In this document: positions 56,675 through 64,000 of the stretch, one piece after another
Position numbering within the stretch: position 1 is the first letter of the stretch
Layout: each line of letters begins with the position of its first letter
Assembly (NCBI RefSeq): GCF_014196595.1
Contig: NZ_JACIEA010000001.1
Coordinates: forward strand, 808,845 to 872,844
DNA length: 64,000 nucleotides
Direction of reading: 5' to 3'
Source: Sphingorhabdus rigui
GTDB lineage: Bacteria > Pseudomonadota > Alphaproteobacteria > Sphingomonadales > Sphingomonadaceae
Notes under the pieces: generated by a model
What the model was told of the DNA's origin: nothing
Databases searched by the model: none
What the model saw: only the letters and a program-made list of their open reading frames with translations
Position numbers and translations under genes: made by a program

Positions 56675-57298
56675 TCAAATCGCCTGAAATCCCTTGGCGT
56701 AAATGTGCCAAGTGAAAATGGCGGCCGCGCCGCGATGGGGACGCCAGCGTTCGGCGATGACGCGTATGTCTTTTTCCGATGGCCGTGCATCCAGCTTCAG
56801 CAAACGGCCCACGCCTTCTTGCACAGCGAGATCGCCTGCGGGCCAAATGTCGGTCCGGCCCTCGGCAAAAAGCAAATATATTTCCGCAGACCAGCGGCCA
56901 ATGCCCTTTACGCGGGTGAGGTAGGCAATCGCCTCCTCATCATCGGCGGGCAGGGCATCGAGCGGCAATTCGCCCGACAGCACGAGCTCCGCAAGCGAGC
57001 GCGCATAGCCTTGTTTCTGGCGGCTCAACCCACAGGCTCTCAAGCCGTCGAAATCTTGCGCCAACAGCTTGTCTGGCGGGCATTCTGGGCCAATGAGCGC
57101 TTCAAGCTTGTTCCACACCGATGCGGCGGCCGCGACGCTCACTTGTTGCCCGACAATCGTGCGCAGCAATGTCGCATAGCCCGGTTCTCGGATGCGCTCG
57201 TCCGGGTAGCCCGTGACCGCAAGCGCCTGCGCTATGCCCGGTTCAAGCGCTGCCAGTGCATCAAGGGCAGCATGCAATTGTGCAGCAGGAATACCCAT
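56675..57298 (-). CDS. DNA-3-methyladenine glycosylase (AlkA-type HhH-GPD)
   Basis: This 207-residue base-excision repair enzyme has RTIVGQQVSVAAAASVWNKL, the helix-hairpin-helix LTRVKGIGRWSAEIYLLF at about 129-146 and the catalytic aspartate in WPAGDLAVQEGVGRLL. It removes alkylated purines from DNA. It lacks the N-terminal beta domain of E. coli AlkA, as in the short bacterial group. It is in the same orientation as the SDR gene 120 bases downstream. Confidence 0.9.
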   Translation of the reverse strand: MGIPAAQLHAALDALAALEPGIAQALAVTGYPDERIREPGYATLLRTIVGQQVSVAAAASVWNKLEALIGPECPPDKLLAQDFDGLRACGLSRQKQGYARSLAELVLSGELPLDALPADDEEAIAYLTRVKGIGRWSAEIYLLFAEGRTDIWPAGDLAVQEGVGRLLKLDARPSEKDIRVIAERWRPHRGAAAIFTWHIYAKGFQAI

Positions 57299-57387
57299 CA
57301 GCGCGCTACGCCTAGCACCGCCACCGGCGCAGCAGCGACCTTCATCCCTAAATTTACGCGATTCTGCAGCATCATTGGTGTCCTTGT

Positions 57388-58146
57388 TTAGCCCCGCCGG
57401 ACGGTGGCCGCATATAATGCGATCGCCGCAGCGTTCGATACGTTCAGCGACTCCATTTGTTCGCTGATTGGCAGCTTCGCCAGCTGGTCACAATGTTCTT
57501 CAATGTTACGACGCATGCCATCACCTTCAGCGCCCAGAACAAGCGCGTTGCGGCCCGGCGTCAACGCTTCGTCCAACGTCACGCTGGCATGGCCCGACAG
57601 ACCGATTCGCCAATATCCAGCCTCAGCAATTTCTTCCAATGCACGTGCCAGATTAACAACCCGGACCCATGGGGTGATTTCAAGCCCACCCGAAGCCGCC
57701 TTCGCCAGTGCCCCGGATTCAGGCGGCGCGTGCCGGTCCTGCGTCACAACGGCGACTGCATTGAATGCGGCGGCCGTGCGGAAGATTGCACCGACATTGT
57801 GCGGATCGGTGACCTGATCGAGAATCAGCAACGGGCGGTTATCATCATTGTCGACCGCAAGTGCATCGGTCAGCCAGACGTCCTCCAATGGCGCAACTTC
57901 AAGCACGAGTCCCTGATGCGGTGCATCTTTCGGTACAAAGCGCGCCAAATCATTCACCTCGGCATATTGAACCGTCAGCCCGTCGGGAATCACGATTTTG
58001 CCGATTTCTTCGCGGGTGCCCCACAGGTTGATGAGTCGCCGATCGGGATTATCGAGCGCGGCATATACGGCGTGACGGCCGTAAAATTTGGGATTGCCGC
58101 TGGAAACTGCAGCGCCGCGGCGGCGCTGGCTCTTATGGGAAGACAT
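57388..58146 (-). CDS. rlmB: 23S rRNA 2'-O-methyltransferase (RlmB/SpoU family)
   Basis: This 252-residue SPOUT methyltransferase has the N-terminal substrate-binding domain (FYGRHAVYAALDNPDRR) and the trefoil-knot SAM motifs: LDQVTDPHNVGAIFRTA, LVLGAEGDGM and LNVSNAAAIALYAA. In E. coli RlmB methylates G2251. ATG 58146 is chosen over an earlier in-frame start. tRNA-Tyr is upstream on the other strand. Confidence 0.92.
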   Translation of the reverse strand: MSSHKSQRRRGAAVSSGNPKFYGRHAVYAALDNPDRRLINLWGTREEIGKIVIPDGLTVQYAEVNDLARFVPKDAPHQGLVLEVAPLEDVWLTDALAVDNDDNRPLLILDQVTDPHNVGAIFRTAAAFNAVAVVTQDRHAPPESGALAKAASGGLEITPWVRVVNLARALEEIAEAGYWRIGLSGHASVTLDEALTPGRNALVLGAEGDGMRRNIEEHCDQLAKLPISEQMESLNVSNAAAIALYAATVRRG

Positions 58147-58290
58147 TTGAAACACCTGTTGATGAAAAAGAAGACGATATAGGCCCCTTTCCCACTTGAG
58201 GCATTGACAGGCAAGGGCCGTTTCGCCATTGGGCTGCTTCTTCGTCGGGACCGGCCCTTATGCTTTGGCATAATGCCCCGTCAAAGAAGT

Positions 58291-58376
58291 GGACAGGTGG
58301 CCGAGTGGTTAAAGGCAGCAGACTGTAAATCTGCCCGGTTTTCCGTACGCTGGTTCGAATCCAGCCCTGTCCACCA
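58291..58376 (+). tRNA. tRNA-Tyr (anticodon GTA)
   Basis: A long-variable-arm tRNA of 86 bases. The acceptor GGACAGG pairs with CCTGTCC, followed by A and an encoded CCA. The anticodon loop CTGTAAA is between GCAGA and TCTGC, giving anticodon GTA. The T-loop is GGTTCGAATCC. Confidence 0.98.
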
Positions 58377-58458
58377 TTTTTCTGAATAAGTGATTGTTAT
58401 ACAGCGATTTTATCGCTGCGCTTGATTTGGGCACCTCATGTGTTGAGGTCGCGCGCGC

Positions 58459-59475
58459 TTAAGCAGTTCCGCGCTTCAGCAGCTTAACCGGCACAGGTGC
58501 GATGTTTGGGGCATCGCCCTTCAAAACGGCGATCAAAGCCTCCACCAGCATTTCACCGGCCTGAACATAGTCCTGCTCAATCGTGGTGAGCGGCGGTTGC
58601 GCATAGGCGCCGGTTGCAATGCCATCAAAGCCGATGACGCGCACGTCGGTGCCAACCGCGATGTGGTGCTCATCAAGCGCGCGCATTGCGCCCAGCGCAA
58701 TGAAGTCGTTGGCGCAGAACAGGCCGTCAAAATCGATCTTGTCGCGGATAAGCCCGTTTACCGCTGCATAGCCTTGGTCTTCGCGTACCGCGTTTTCGGG
58801 AAGCGGCGGGCAGATGGGTGGCATGCCCTTTTGTGCCATCACCGCCATGTAGGTTGTCAGTCGATCCTGAAATGGCGGCTGTTCGCTGTTTGTGGGGCCA
58901 ATATAGGCAATTTTCTTACATCCGCTCGACAGCAAATGTTCAATGGCAAGTCGTGCACCCTGCACATTGTCGCTCTTGATGGAAATGAGGTCTTCTTTGC
59001 TTGCGCCCCAACAGATCATCGGCGTGTTGTGCCGCGCATATTCGCCAAAAAACTGCCAGCCTTCGATATTCTGGCCGCTGCCGATGACAATCAAGCCGTC
59101 TGCTTGTCTGCTGCCGGTGTAATTGGCGAAGAAGTTTGCCGGGGAATCCTGAAACGAAACGATAAGGTTGTAGCCGCGCTCGGAAGCGGACGCCGCGATG
59201 CAGCCCAATAGCGACAGGTAAAATGGATTGATGTTGGCCTTATTCTCTCCGCGCCGGCACAGAATAACCAGCGCAATGGAGTAAGTTTGCTGTGTGCGCA
59301 GGCGCAGGGCGTTGTGATCGACCGAGTAATTAAGTTCGTTGGCGAGCGCGACAATGCGCGCCCGCGTGACTTCATTTACCTTTTTGTCACCGCGCAACGC
59401 CCGCGACACTGTTGGTTGTGACACCCCCAGCATTGCGGCGATTTGATGCGCCGTTATTCTGCCCTCTTTGCCCAT
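58459..59475 (-). CDS. LacI-family transcriptional regulator
   Basis: This 338-residue regulator has the N-terminal helix-turn-helix ITAHQIAAMLGVSQPTVSRAL and hinge NELNYSVDHNALRLRT, and a periplasmic-binding-protein-like effector domain (GLFCANDFIALGAM, VRVIGFDGIA). The effector is probably a sugar or sugar derivative, unknown. No obvious metabolic target is adjacent; ald lies upstream in the same direction. Confidence 0.9.
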   Translation of the reverse strand: MGKEGRITAHQIAAMLGVSQPTVSRALRGDKKVNEVTRARIVALANELNYSVDHNALRLRTQQTYSIALVILCRRGENKANINPFYLSLLGCIAASASERGYNLIVSFQDSPANFFANYTGSRQADGLIVIGSGQNIEGWQFFGEYARHNTPMICWGASKEDLISIKSDNVQGARLAIEHLLSSGCKKIAYIGPTNSEQPPFQDRLTTYMAVMAQKGMPPICPPLPENAVREDQGYAAVNGLIRDKIDFDGLFCANDFIALGAMRALDEHHIAVGTDVRVIGFDGIATGAYAQPPLTTIEQDYVQAGEMLVEALIAVLKGDAPNIAPVPVKLLKRGTA

Positions 59476-59506
59476 GCAGTGCCGTTAGCACTTGAGCATG
59501 CGCAAG

Positions 59507-60634
59507 TCACGCGGCGAGCGCGGATTCCGGCGTGACAAAATCAAGGCCAAGGCTTTCAGCGACGGCTTGGCTCGTCACCTTGCCGCGATGTACGTTCAAA
59601 CCGGCGAGCAAACCGCGACCGGTTTCTGTGCCGCCATCAAGCGCGGCGGTACCCTTGCTTGCTAGCGCTAGGCCATAAGGCAATGTCGCGTTGTTGAGTG
59701 CCGCTGCGCTGGTTTGCGGAACGGCGCCGGGCATATTGGCGACGCAATAATGTATAATGCCATCAACGACATAGGTTGGCTCGGCGTGGGTGGTGGCATG
59801 GCTGGTTTCAAAGCAGCCGCCTTGGTCAATCGCGACATCGACCAGAACCGACCCCGGCTTCATATGCTTCAACATTTCGCGGGTGACCAGCTTGGGTGCG
59901 CTTGCGCCGGGAATAAGGACGGCGCCAATCACGGCGTCGGCGATGCTAATCTCATGGTCGATGGTTTCCAGTGTGGAATAGCGGGTACGAACCCGTCCGT
60001 TGAACAGCTCATCCAACTGGCGAAGGCGCGGGATTGAGCGGTCAACGATGGTGACTTCCGCGCCAAGGCCAACGGCCATACGCGCGGCGTGGGTGCCAAC
60101 AACGCCGCCGCCCAGAACGGTAACGCGGCCGGCAGGAACGCCGGGAACGCCGCCAAGCAATATGCCCGCGCCGCCCTTACTGCGCCGCATCGCTTCGCCT
60201 GCTGCCTCAATGGCCAAGCGGCCAGCGACTTCGCTCATGGGTGCCAGCAGGGGCAGGGTGCCCTTGTCATCGGTGACGGTTTCATAAGCAATTGCAGTGC
60301 AACCGCTGGCGATTAAGCCTTTGGCCTGCTCAGGATCTGGGGCGAGGTGGAGATAAGTGAAAAGCAACTGGCCGGGGCGCAGCAACACCCATTCGCTCGG
60401 TTGGGGTTCCTTGACCTTTACGATCATGTCGCAGCCAGCAAAGATTTCTGCGGCTGTTGCGGCGATTTCCGCGCCCGCTGCGCGATAGGCATCATCGCTG
60501 GCCATGATGCCCGCGCCTGCGCCCGATTGCACCATAACCTGATGGCCATGGGCGACATATTCACGAACCGCGCCGGGGGTTAAACCAACACGATATTCAT
60601 GCACTTTGATTTCGCTGGGGACGCCGACACGCAT
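59507..60634 (-). CDS. ald: Alanine dehydrogenase
   Basis: Interconverts L-alanine and pyruvate plus ammonia with NAD. The 375-residue protein opens [20 protein letters not shown], with [18 protein letters not shown], catalytic Lys in [28 protein letters not shown] (Rossmann) and the late [18 protein letters not shown] with the catalytic histidine. The divergent Lrp-type gene 130 bases upstream very probably regulates it, as in many bacteria. Confidence 0.96.
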   Translation of the reverse strand: MRVGVPSEIKVHEYRVGLTPGAVREYVAHGHQVMVQSGAGAGIMASDDAYRAAGAEIAATAAEIFAGCDMIVKVKEPQPSEWVLLRPGQLLFTYLHLAPDPEQAKGLIASGCTAIAYETVTDDKGTLPLLAPMSEVAGRLAIEAAGEAMRRSKGGAGILLGGVPGVPAGRVTVLGGGVVGTHAARMAVGLGAEVTIVDRSIPRLRQLDELFNGRVRTRYSTLETIDHEISIADAVIGAVLIPGASAPKLVTREMLKHMKPGSVLVDVAIDQGGCFETSHATTHAEPTYVVDGIIHYCVANMPGAVPQTSAAALNNATLPYGLALASKGTAALDGGTETGRGLLAGLNVHRGKVTSQAVAESLGLDFVTPESALAA

Positions 60635-60764
60635 AATCTCACTCCTGAAAAATTATCTGTATCGGAAATAGCATCTTCGATATGACGATACTGTGCAAAG
60701 ATTCGCCTGTTTGCGTGAATATGCGCATAGAATTGTCGAAATTACTTATATTGGCGAAGAATTT

Positions 60765-61232
60765 ATGCAGCTTGATCGGACAGACCGTAAATTATTGGGT
60801 GCACTCGTGCAGAATGGACGGGCAACGCAGGCGGAATTGGGGGAAGCTGCCGGCCTGTCGCCAAGCGCGGCTGCGCGGCGGCAAAAATCATTGGAGGATG
60901 AAGGGATCCTGCGTGGCTATCGCGCAGATGTGAATCTGCGCAAACTTGGGCTCGCGGCAACGGTGATGGTCACCATCACGCTTGATAGCCAAAGCGAAGA
61001 GGCCATGGCGGCATTTGAAGCCGCCGTGGTGGGAAGCCCGTCAACCATCCGGTGCCACCTTATGAGCGGCCGGAATGATTATCTGCTCGTTGTGCGTGCG
61101 GCATCGATTGAGGACTATGAGCTCATTCACCGGCAGGAAATTGCCCGATTGCCAAGGGTCGCGCGCATCGAAACCGCATTTGCGTTGCGTGAAGTCGTCA
61201 ATCGTACCGTCCCGCCGCGGCTGTTTGACTAA
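60765..61232 (+). CDS. Lrp/AsnC-family transcriptional regulator
   Basis: This 155-residue feast/famine regulator has an N-terminal helix-turn-helix (LDRTDRKLLGALVQNGRATQ, ELGEAAGLSPSAAARRQKSL) and an AsnC-type ligand domain with VMVTITLDS and GRNDYLLVVRA. ATG 60765 is preferred to an upstream start because the protein then opens QLDRTDRK. Transcribed divergently from ald, which it likely controls in response to an amino acid. Confidence 0.93.
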   Translation: MQLDRTDRKLLGALVQNGRATQAELGEAAGLSPSAAARRQKSLEDEGILRGYRADVNLRKLGLAATVMVTITLDSQSEEAMAAFEAAVVGSPSTIRCHLMSGRNDYLLVVRAASIEDYELIHRQEIARLPRVARIETAFALREVVNRTVPPRLFD

Positions 61233-61570
61233 TCGCTTAAAATCGAACTGGGCGGCAAGTTTGTAACGCCCCGGCCATTTAAGGAATTTTTGCGGCGTTA
61301 CTCTGTGCTGCGCTCGCCGATACCGCAATCCTGCGTCAGACTGTGACGGTTTTGTCACATTGCGTAAAAAGGACAATGACATTGACACAAAATTGCTTGC
61401 CTGCGGTAAGTTTTGATGTTTGTGTGCACCTGCACAATAAAGCGCAGGCCGATATGTATCGGTATTGCGCAGGCATTTAGATTTAGCGGGATAGAACGGT
61501 ATCTGCCGGATGTAGCGCTATGCGGTCGCTTTCGGCGCAGTTTTTTGTGTACCTAAGAAGGGGTAATTTT
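61233..61570. other. Gene-free region upstream of the porin
   Basis: This 338-base stretch holds no coding region that I can support. It includes a perfect TTGACA at 61382-61387, but no convincing -10 hexamer at the right spacing, and the hairpin at 61442-61470. It probably carries the promoter and 5' leader of the porin gene. Confidence 0.6.
61442..61470. promoter_or_regulatory. Inverted repeat in the porin leader
   Basis: CCGATA and TATCGG form a perfect six-base inverted repeat over a two-base loop, flanked by GCGCA and TGCGC arms that pair with small internal mismatches. It is about 100 bases upstream of the porin start. It could be an operator or an RNA hairpin; neither is shown. Confidence 0.4.
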
Positions 61571-62296
61571 ATGCGTAAATCCATTTTGAAGCTGGCAACA
61601 ATGAGCGTCGCGATGAGCGCGATGGCCATTTCCGTTCCTGCTTTCGCCCAGGACGCGGCGGCAGAAGAAGCCTCCGGCCCAATCACTGTTTCCGGCGGTG
61701 CCGCTTTGGTATCCGACTATCGTTTCCGCGGCGTATCGCTCTCTGATAAGGGCTTTGCGCTTCAGCCATATTTGACCGTCAAGCATGAGTCCGGCTTTTA
61801 TGTCGGTGCGTGGGCTTCAAATCTCTCCGAAAATGCGGGCGATGATCTTGAAGTTGATCTCTATGCCGGTTTTTCGGGCGGTGAAGAACTGACTTACGAC
61901 ATCGGTGCGACTTATTATGTCTATCCAGGCGTCTCCAGCTTCAACTATCTTGAGCTGACCGGTAAGCTCGGCTCAACCGTCGGACCCGCAACCGTTGGCG
62001 CTCAGTTGAGCTACGTCCCAAGCCAGGACAACACCGGTAACACCGATAACGTCTATGTCGCTACCAATGCGTCGATCGCTTTGCCTGACTCACCAATTTC
62101 GATCGTCGGCTCAATAGGCATTGAAGATGGCGCGTTTACCGCGGGCAGTGAAAAGCTCGATTGGACGCTTGGTCTGACGGCTAATGTTGCAGGCTTTACA
62201 CTTGGCGCATCTTATGTCGACACCAACCGTCGTTCGGTGTTTGCATTTAAAGACAGCGCGGCTGGCGTCGTATTTTCGCTCAGCTACGGTTTCTAA
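61571..62296 (+). CDS. TorF-family putative porin (TIGR02001 / Gcw_chp)
   Basis: This 241-residue outer-membrane protein has a signal peptide (about 1-25, ending SVPAFA), then the family opening GGAALVSDYRFRGVSLSDKG, repeated beta strands with aromatic ends (FYVGAWASNLSENAGDDLEVDLYAG), and a final phenylalanine (SLSYGF), typical for insertion by the BAM complex. Such porins are often near nitrogen genes; here a glutamine-synthetase-like gene follows. ATG 61571 is chosen as the signal peptide start. Confidence 0.88.
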   Translation: MRKSILKLATMSVAMSAMAISVPAFAQDAAAEEASGPITVSGGAALVSDYRFRGVSLSDKGFALQPYLTVKHESGFYVGAWASNLSENAGDDLEVDLYAGFSGGEELTYDIGATYYVYPGVSSFNYLELTGKLGSTVGPATVGAQLSYVPSQDNTGNTDNVYVATNASIALPDSPISIVGSIGIEDGAFTAGSEKLDWTLGLTANVAGFTLGASYVDTNRRSVFAFKDSAAGVVFSLSYGF

Positions 62297-62317
62297 GACC
62301 GTAAATTGAATTCCATG

Positions 62318-62370
62318 ATGTGCGCGGGCTGGCTTGACCTTTTCAAGTCGGTCTGCGCACATATTGTTTT
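62318..62370 (+). terminator. 19-bp hairpin with U-rich tail ending at the next start codon
   Basis: Bases 62318-62336 pair with 62344-62362 over a seven-base loop (ACCTTTT). The outer eight pairs are ATGTGCGC/GCGCACAT, and the inner eleven include four G-U pairs. ATTGTTTT follows directly and then ATG 62371. It reads as a terminator for the porin transcript or as an attenuator of the following gene; no ribosome-binding site is visible between it and the ATG. Confidence 0.75.
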
Positions 62371-63717
62371 ATGACTATAAACCTCGCCAATTGGATAGCC
62401 GAGCATAAGATCGACGAGGTCGAATGCATCGTTCCTGATATTAACGGCGTGCAGCGCGGCAAGGTTTTGCCGGCCAAGAAATTCCTGTCGTCTGTCCGCG
62501 ATAAATCGCTCCGCATTCCCGGTAGTGTCTTTATCTGCACAATCGACGGCCATTATCCCGAAGATATCGAAGATATTTGGGACAAGGATCCAGACAAAAT
62601 CCTGATCGCTGATCCCGACACCATCTGCGTTGCGCCCGGTTTTAAATCGCCAACCGCATTTGTGATTGCTGACGTCCTCCATGGTGATGGCACTGAAGTG
62701 GAAATCGCGCCGCGCACGATATTGAAAAAGATTCTGGCCCTTTACGCCAGCCGCGGGTGGAAACCCATCATTGCGCCCGAGGTTGAATTTTATCTCGTCA
62801 GCCAAAATGTCGATCCGGACTTTCCGCTTGTGCCGCCGACGGGGTCGAGCGGACGGGCGGAAACGGCAAGCCAGCCTTATGGGCTTGAGGCGATGAATGA
62901 ATATGAAGACATCATCGATCACATCTATGATGACTGTGAATTGATGGGTCTCGACATCGACACGATGATTCACGAAATGGGTGCTGCCCAGCTTGAGGTT
63001 AACTTTCTGCATGGCGACCCGCTGAAGCTTGCGGATCAGGTATTTCTATTCAAACGCGTTGTGCGCGCTGTGGCCAAGCAGCATGGTGTCTATGCCACAT
63101 TCATGGCCAACCCGATGGCGGGCCAACCGGGCAGCGCGATGCATCTGCACCAATCGGTGGTGGATGCTGAAACCGGCCGCAATCTGTTTTCGAACGCCAA
63201 TGGCCGCGACAGCGCGCTTTTCCGGAGTTATATCGCGGGGCTTGTGAAGTTCATGCCACAAGTATCGCCGCTTTGGGCGCCGAACGTGAACAGCTTCCGC
63301 CGGATGCGTCCCGACAGCGCCGCACCGATTAACGTCCAATGGGGCGAAGATAACCGCAGCTGCGGCTTCCGTGTGCCGATTTCTGACAAGGCCAATCGCC
63401 GCGTCGAAAACCGTTTGCCCGGCGCGGATTCCAATCCCTATCTCGCGATGTCCGCATCCTTGGTTTGTGGCTATATCGGCATGGTGGAACGCATGATCCC
63501 GGCCAAGGCGATAACGGGCAGCGCCTATAATCGTGCGCGGACGCTCCCCCGAACCTTGGAAGCAGCGCTGGACCGCTTCAGCGCGTGTAAGCCCGTCCGC
63601 AACCTGATTGGCGAAGAGTTTTTCGACATTTTCTATGCCATCAAAGACTATGAATTGTTCAATTACCAATCGGTCGTATCAAGCTGGGAACGCGAGCATT
63701 TGTTGCTGAGGGTGTGA
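62371..63717 (+). CDS. Glutamine-synthetase-family protein (gamma-glutamylpolyamine synthetase-like)
   Basis: This 448-residue ATP-dependent ligase of the GS fold resembles PuuA-type gamma-glutamylputrescine synthetases. It has the N-terminal ECIVPDINGVQRGKVLP, EVEFYLVS (metal-binding Glu), GAAQLEVNFLHGDPLKLAD, SAMHLHQSV, and FRRMRPDSAAPINVQWG. The absence of the adenylylation loop and the following FAD oxidoreductase support polyamine or amine catabolism rather than ammonia assimilation. The start codon has no obvious ribosome-binding site and is preceded by a hairpin. Confidence 0.88.
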   Translation: MTINLANWIAEHKIDEVECIVPDINGVQRGKVLPAKKFLSSVRDKSLRIPGSVFICTIDGHYPEDIEDIWDKDPDKILIADPDTICVAPGFKSPTAFVIADVLHGDGTEVEIAPRTILKKILALYASRGWKPIIAPEVEFYLVSQNVDPDFPLVPPTGSSGRAETASQPYGLEAMNEYEDIIDHIYDDCELMGLDIDTMIHEMGAAQLEVNFLHGDPLKLADQVFLFKRVVRAVAKQHGVYATFMANPMAGQPGSAMHLHQSVVDAETGRNLFSNANGRDSALFRSYIAGLVKFMPQVSPLWAPNVNSFRRMRPDSAAPINVQWGEDNRSCGFRVPISDKANRRVENRLPGADSNPYLAMSASLVCGYIGMVERMIPAKAITGSAYNRARTLPRTLEAALDRFSACKPVRNLIGEEFFDIFYAIKDYELFNYQSVVSSWEREHLLLRV

Positions 63718-64000
63718 TGCCTGATCGGTTGAATGACAGCTATTACCGCGCGACCGCGCATGGCTGGGAAACGCAGCGTCCGCTCGATTACGCTTTGGAT
63801 TGCGACGTCGCGGTCATTGGCGGCGGCTTTACGGGTTTGTCGGCCGCATTAGCCTGCGCCGAAAAAGGGCTTAAGGTCGCTTTACTTGAGGCCCAGACCA
63901 TCGGCTTTGGTGCATCAGGCCGCAATGGCGGGCAGCTCATTCCCGGGCTGCGTTGGTCGATGCGTGAAATCGACGCGGAGTTTGGACGAGAGCGGGCAAA
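63717..64000 (+). CDS. FAD-dependent oxidoreductase, PuuB-like (cut by window edge)
   Basis: The first 94 residues of a DAO-family flavoenzyme are visible, with the dinucleotide motif VAVIGGGFTGLSAALACAE (GxGxxG) at residues 32-50 and IGFGASGRNGGQ typical of PuuB/gamma-glutamylputrescine oxidase. The frame is open to base 64000. Its ATG overlaps the stop of the GS-like gene (TGATG), so the pair is translationally coupled and probably forms an amine-degradation unit. Confidence 0.88.
   Translation, partial: MPDRLNDSYYRATAHGWETQRPLDYALDCDVAVIGGGFTGLSAALACAEKGLKVALLEAQTIGFGASGRNGGQLIPGLRWSMREIDAEFGRERA

Overview
The window is an almost fully coding stretch of an alphaproteobacterial chromosome, most likely a member of the Sphingomonadaceae (Sphingorhabdus/Sphingopyxis-like). 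The placement rests on gene content and order: the run nfu, rutE-like, tsaB, rimI, mucR, fur, plsC, miaB, phoH, ybeY, corC; alpha-type SspB; ATP12; CobS/CobT; two large TonB-dependent receptors; a membrane H+-pyrophosphatase; and three families of palindromic intergenic repeats of the sort seen in sphingomonads. The species cannot be fixed from the sequence alone.

Layout. 1-4.2 kb: end of crcB, a pseudouridine synthase, a PaiB-like protein, a HAD hydrolase, ATP12 and a DUF3429 membrane protein. 4.2-7.1 kb (minus): gmk, fumC, sspB. 7.2-10 kb: hisB-hisH-hisA-hisF, with a palindromic repeat between hisA and hisF. 10-12.3 kb: groES-groEL behind a perfect CIRCE operator and a heat-shock-like promoter, with another repeat in the intercistronic spacer. 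12.3-16 kb (minus): HPP-family protein, NTF2-like protein, hydroxyacid dehydrogenase, cysS. 16.3-21.5 kb (minus): a J-domain protein, cobS, an exported peroxiredoxin, a DUF900 lipoprotein and cobT, mostly end to end. 21.5-30.2 kb: bolA, a periplasmic protein, an epoxide-hydrolase-like enzyme, DUF2332, hisG-hisD-nusB-thiL, hppA. 30.3-38 kb: two TonB-dependent receptors (minus) flanking infA-maf-RNase E/G-like-yacG and tRNA-Phe. 38.2-41.1 kb: DUF2256 and an MNIO-type RiPP locus of the bufferin kind. 41.1-44.5 kb: a conserved hypothetical, rarA, a glycosyltransferase. 44.6-53.2 kb: a MOSC protein and the long housekeeping run. 53.3-58.4 kb: two SDRs, ccmAB, phhB, a DNA glycosylase, rlmB, tRNA-Tyr. 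58.5-64 kb: LacI regulator, ald with divergent lrp, a TorF-like porin, a glutamine-synthetase-like gene and the start of an FAD oxidoreductase.

The most notable element is at 38.4-40.8 kb. Two tandem, clearly duplicated precursors (secreted, four cysteines at identical spacing, DUF2282-like) precede a DUF692/MNIO enzyme and its DUF2063 partner. This is the architecture of bufferin loci, whose products are secreted, copper-binding, cysteine-modified peptides. The duplication includes about 80 bp of upstream DNA, and no DoxX-type membrane protein is attached. Also notable are a 19-bp hairpin with a U-rich tail that ends directly at the start codon of the glutamine-synthetase-like gene, a Gly/Pro-rich insert in one TonB receptor, and palindromic repeats inside the his and groESL operons.

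No insertion sequence, prophage, CRISPR array, rRNA operon or replication origin was seen. Gene-free stretches above 300 bases are 15944-16307 (a tandem repeat) and 61233-61570 (porin leader region).
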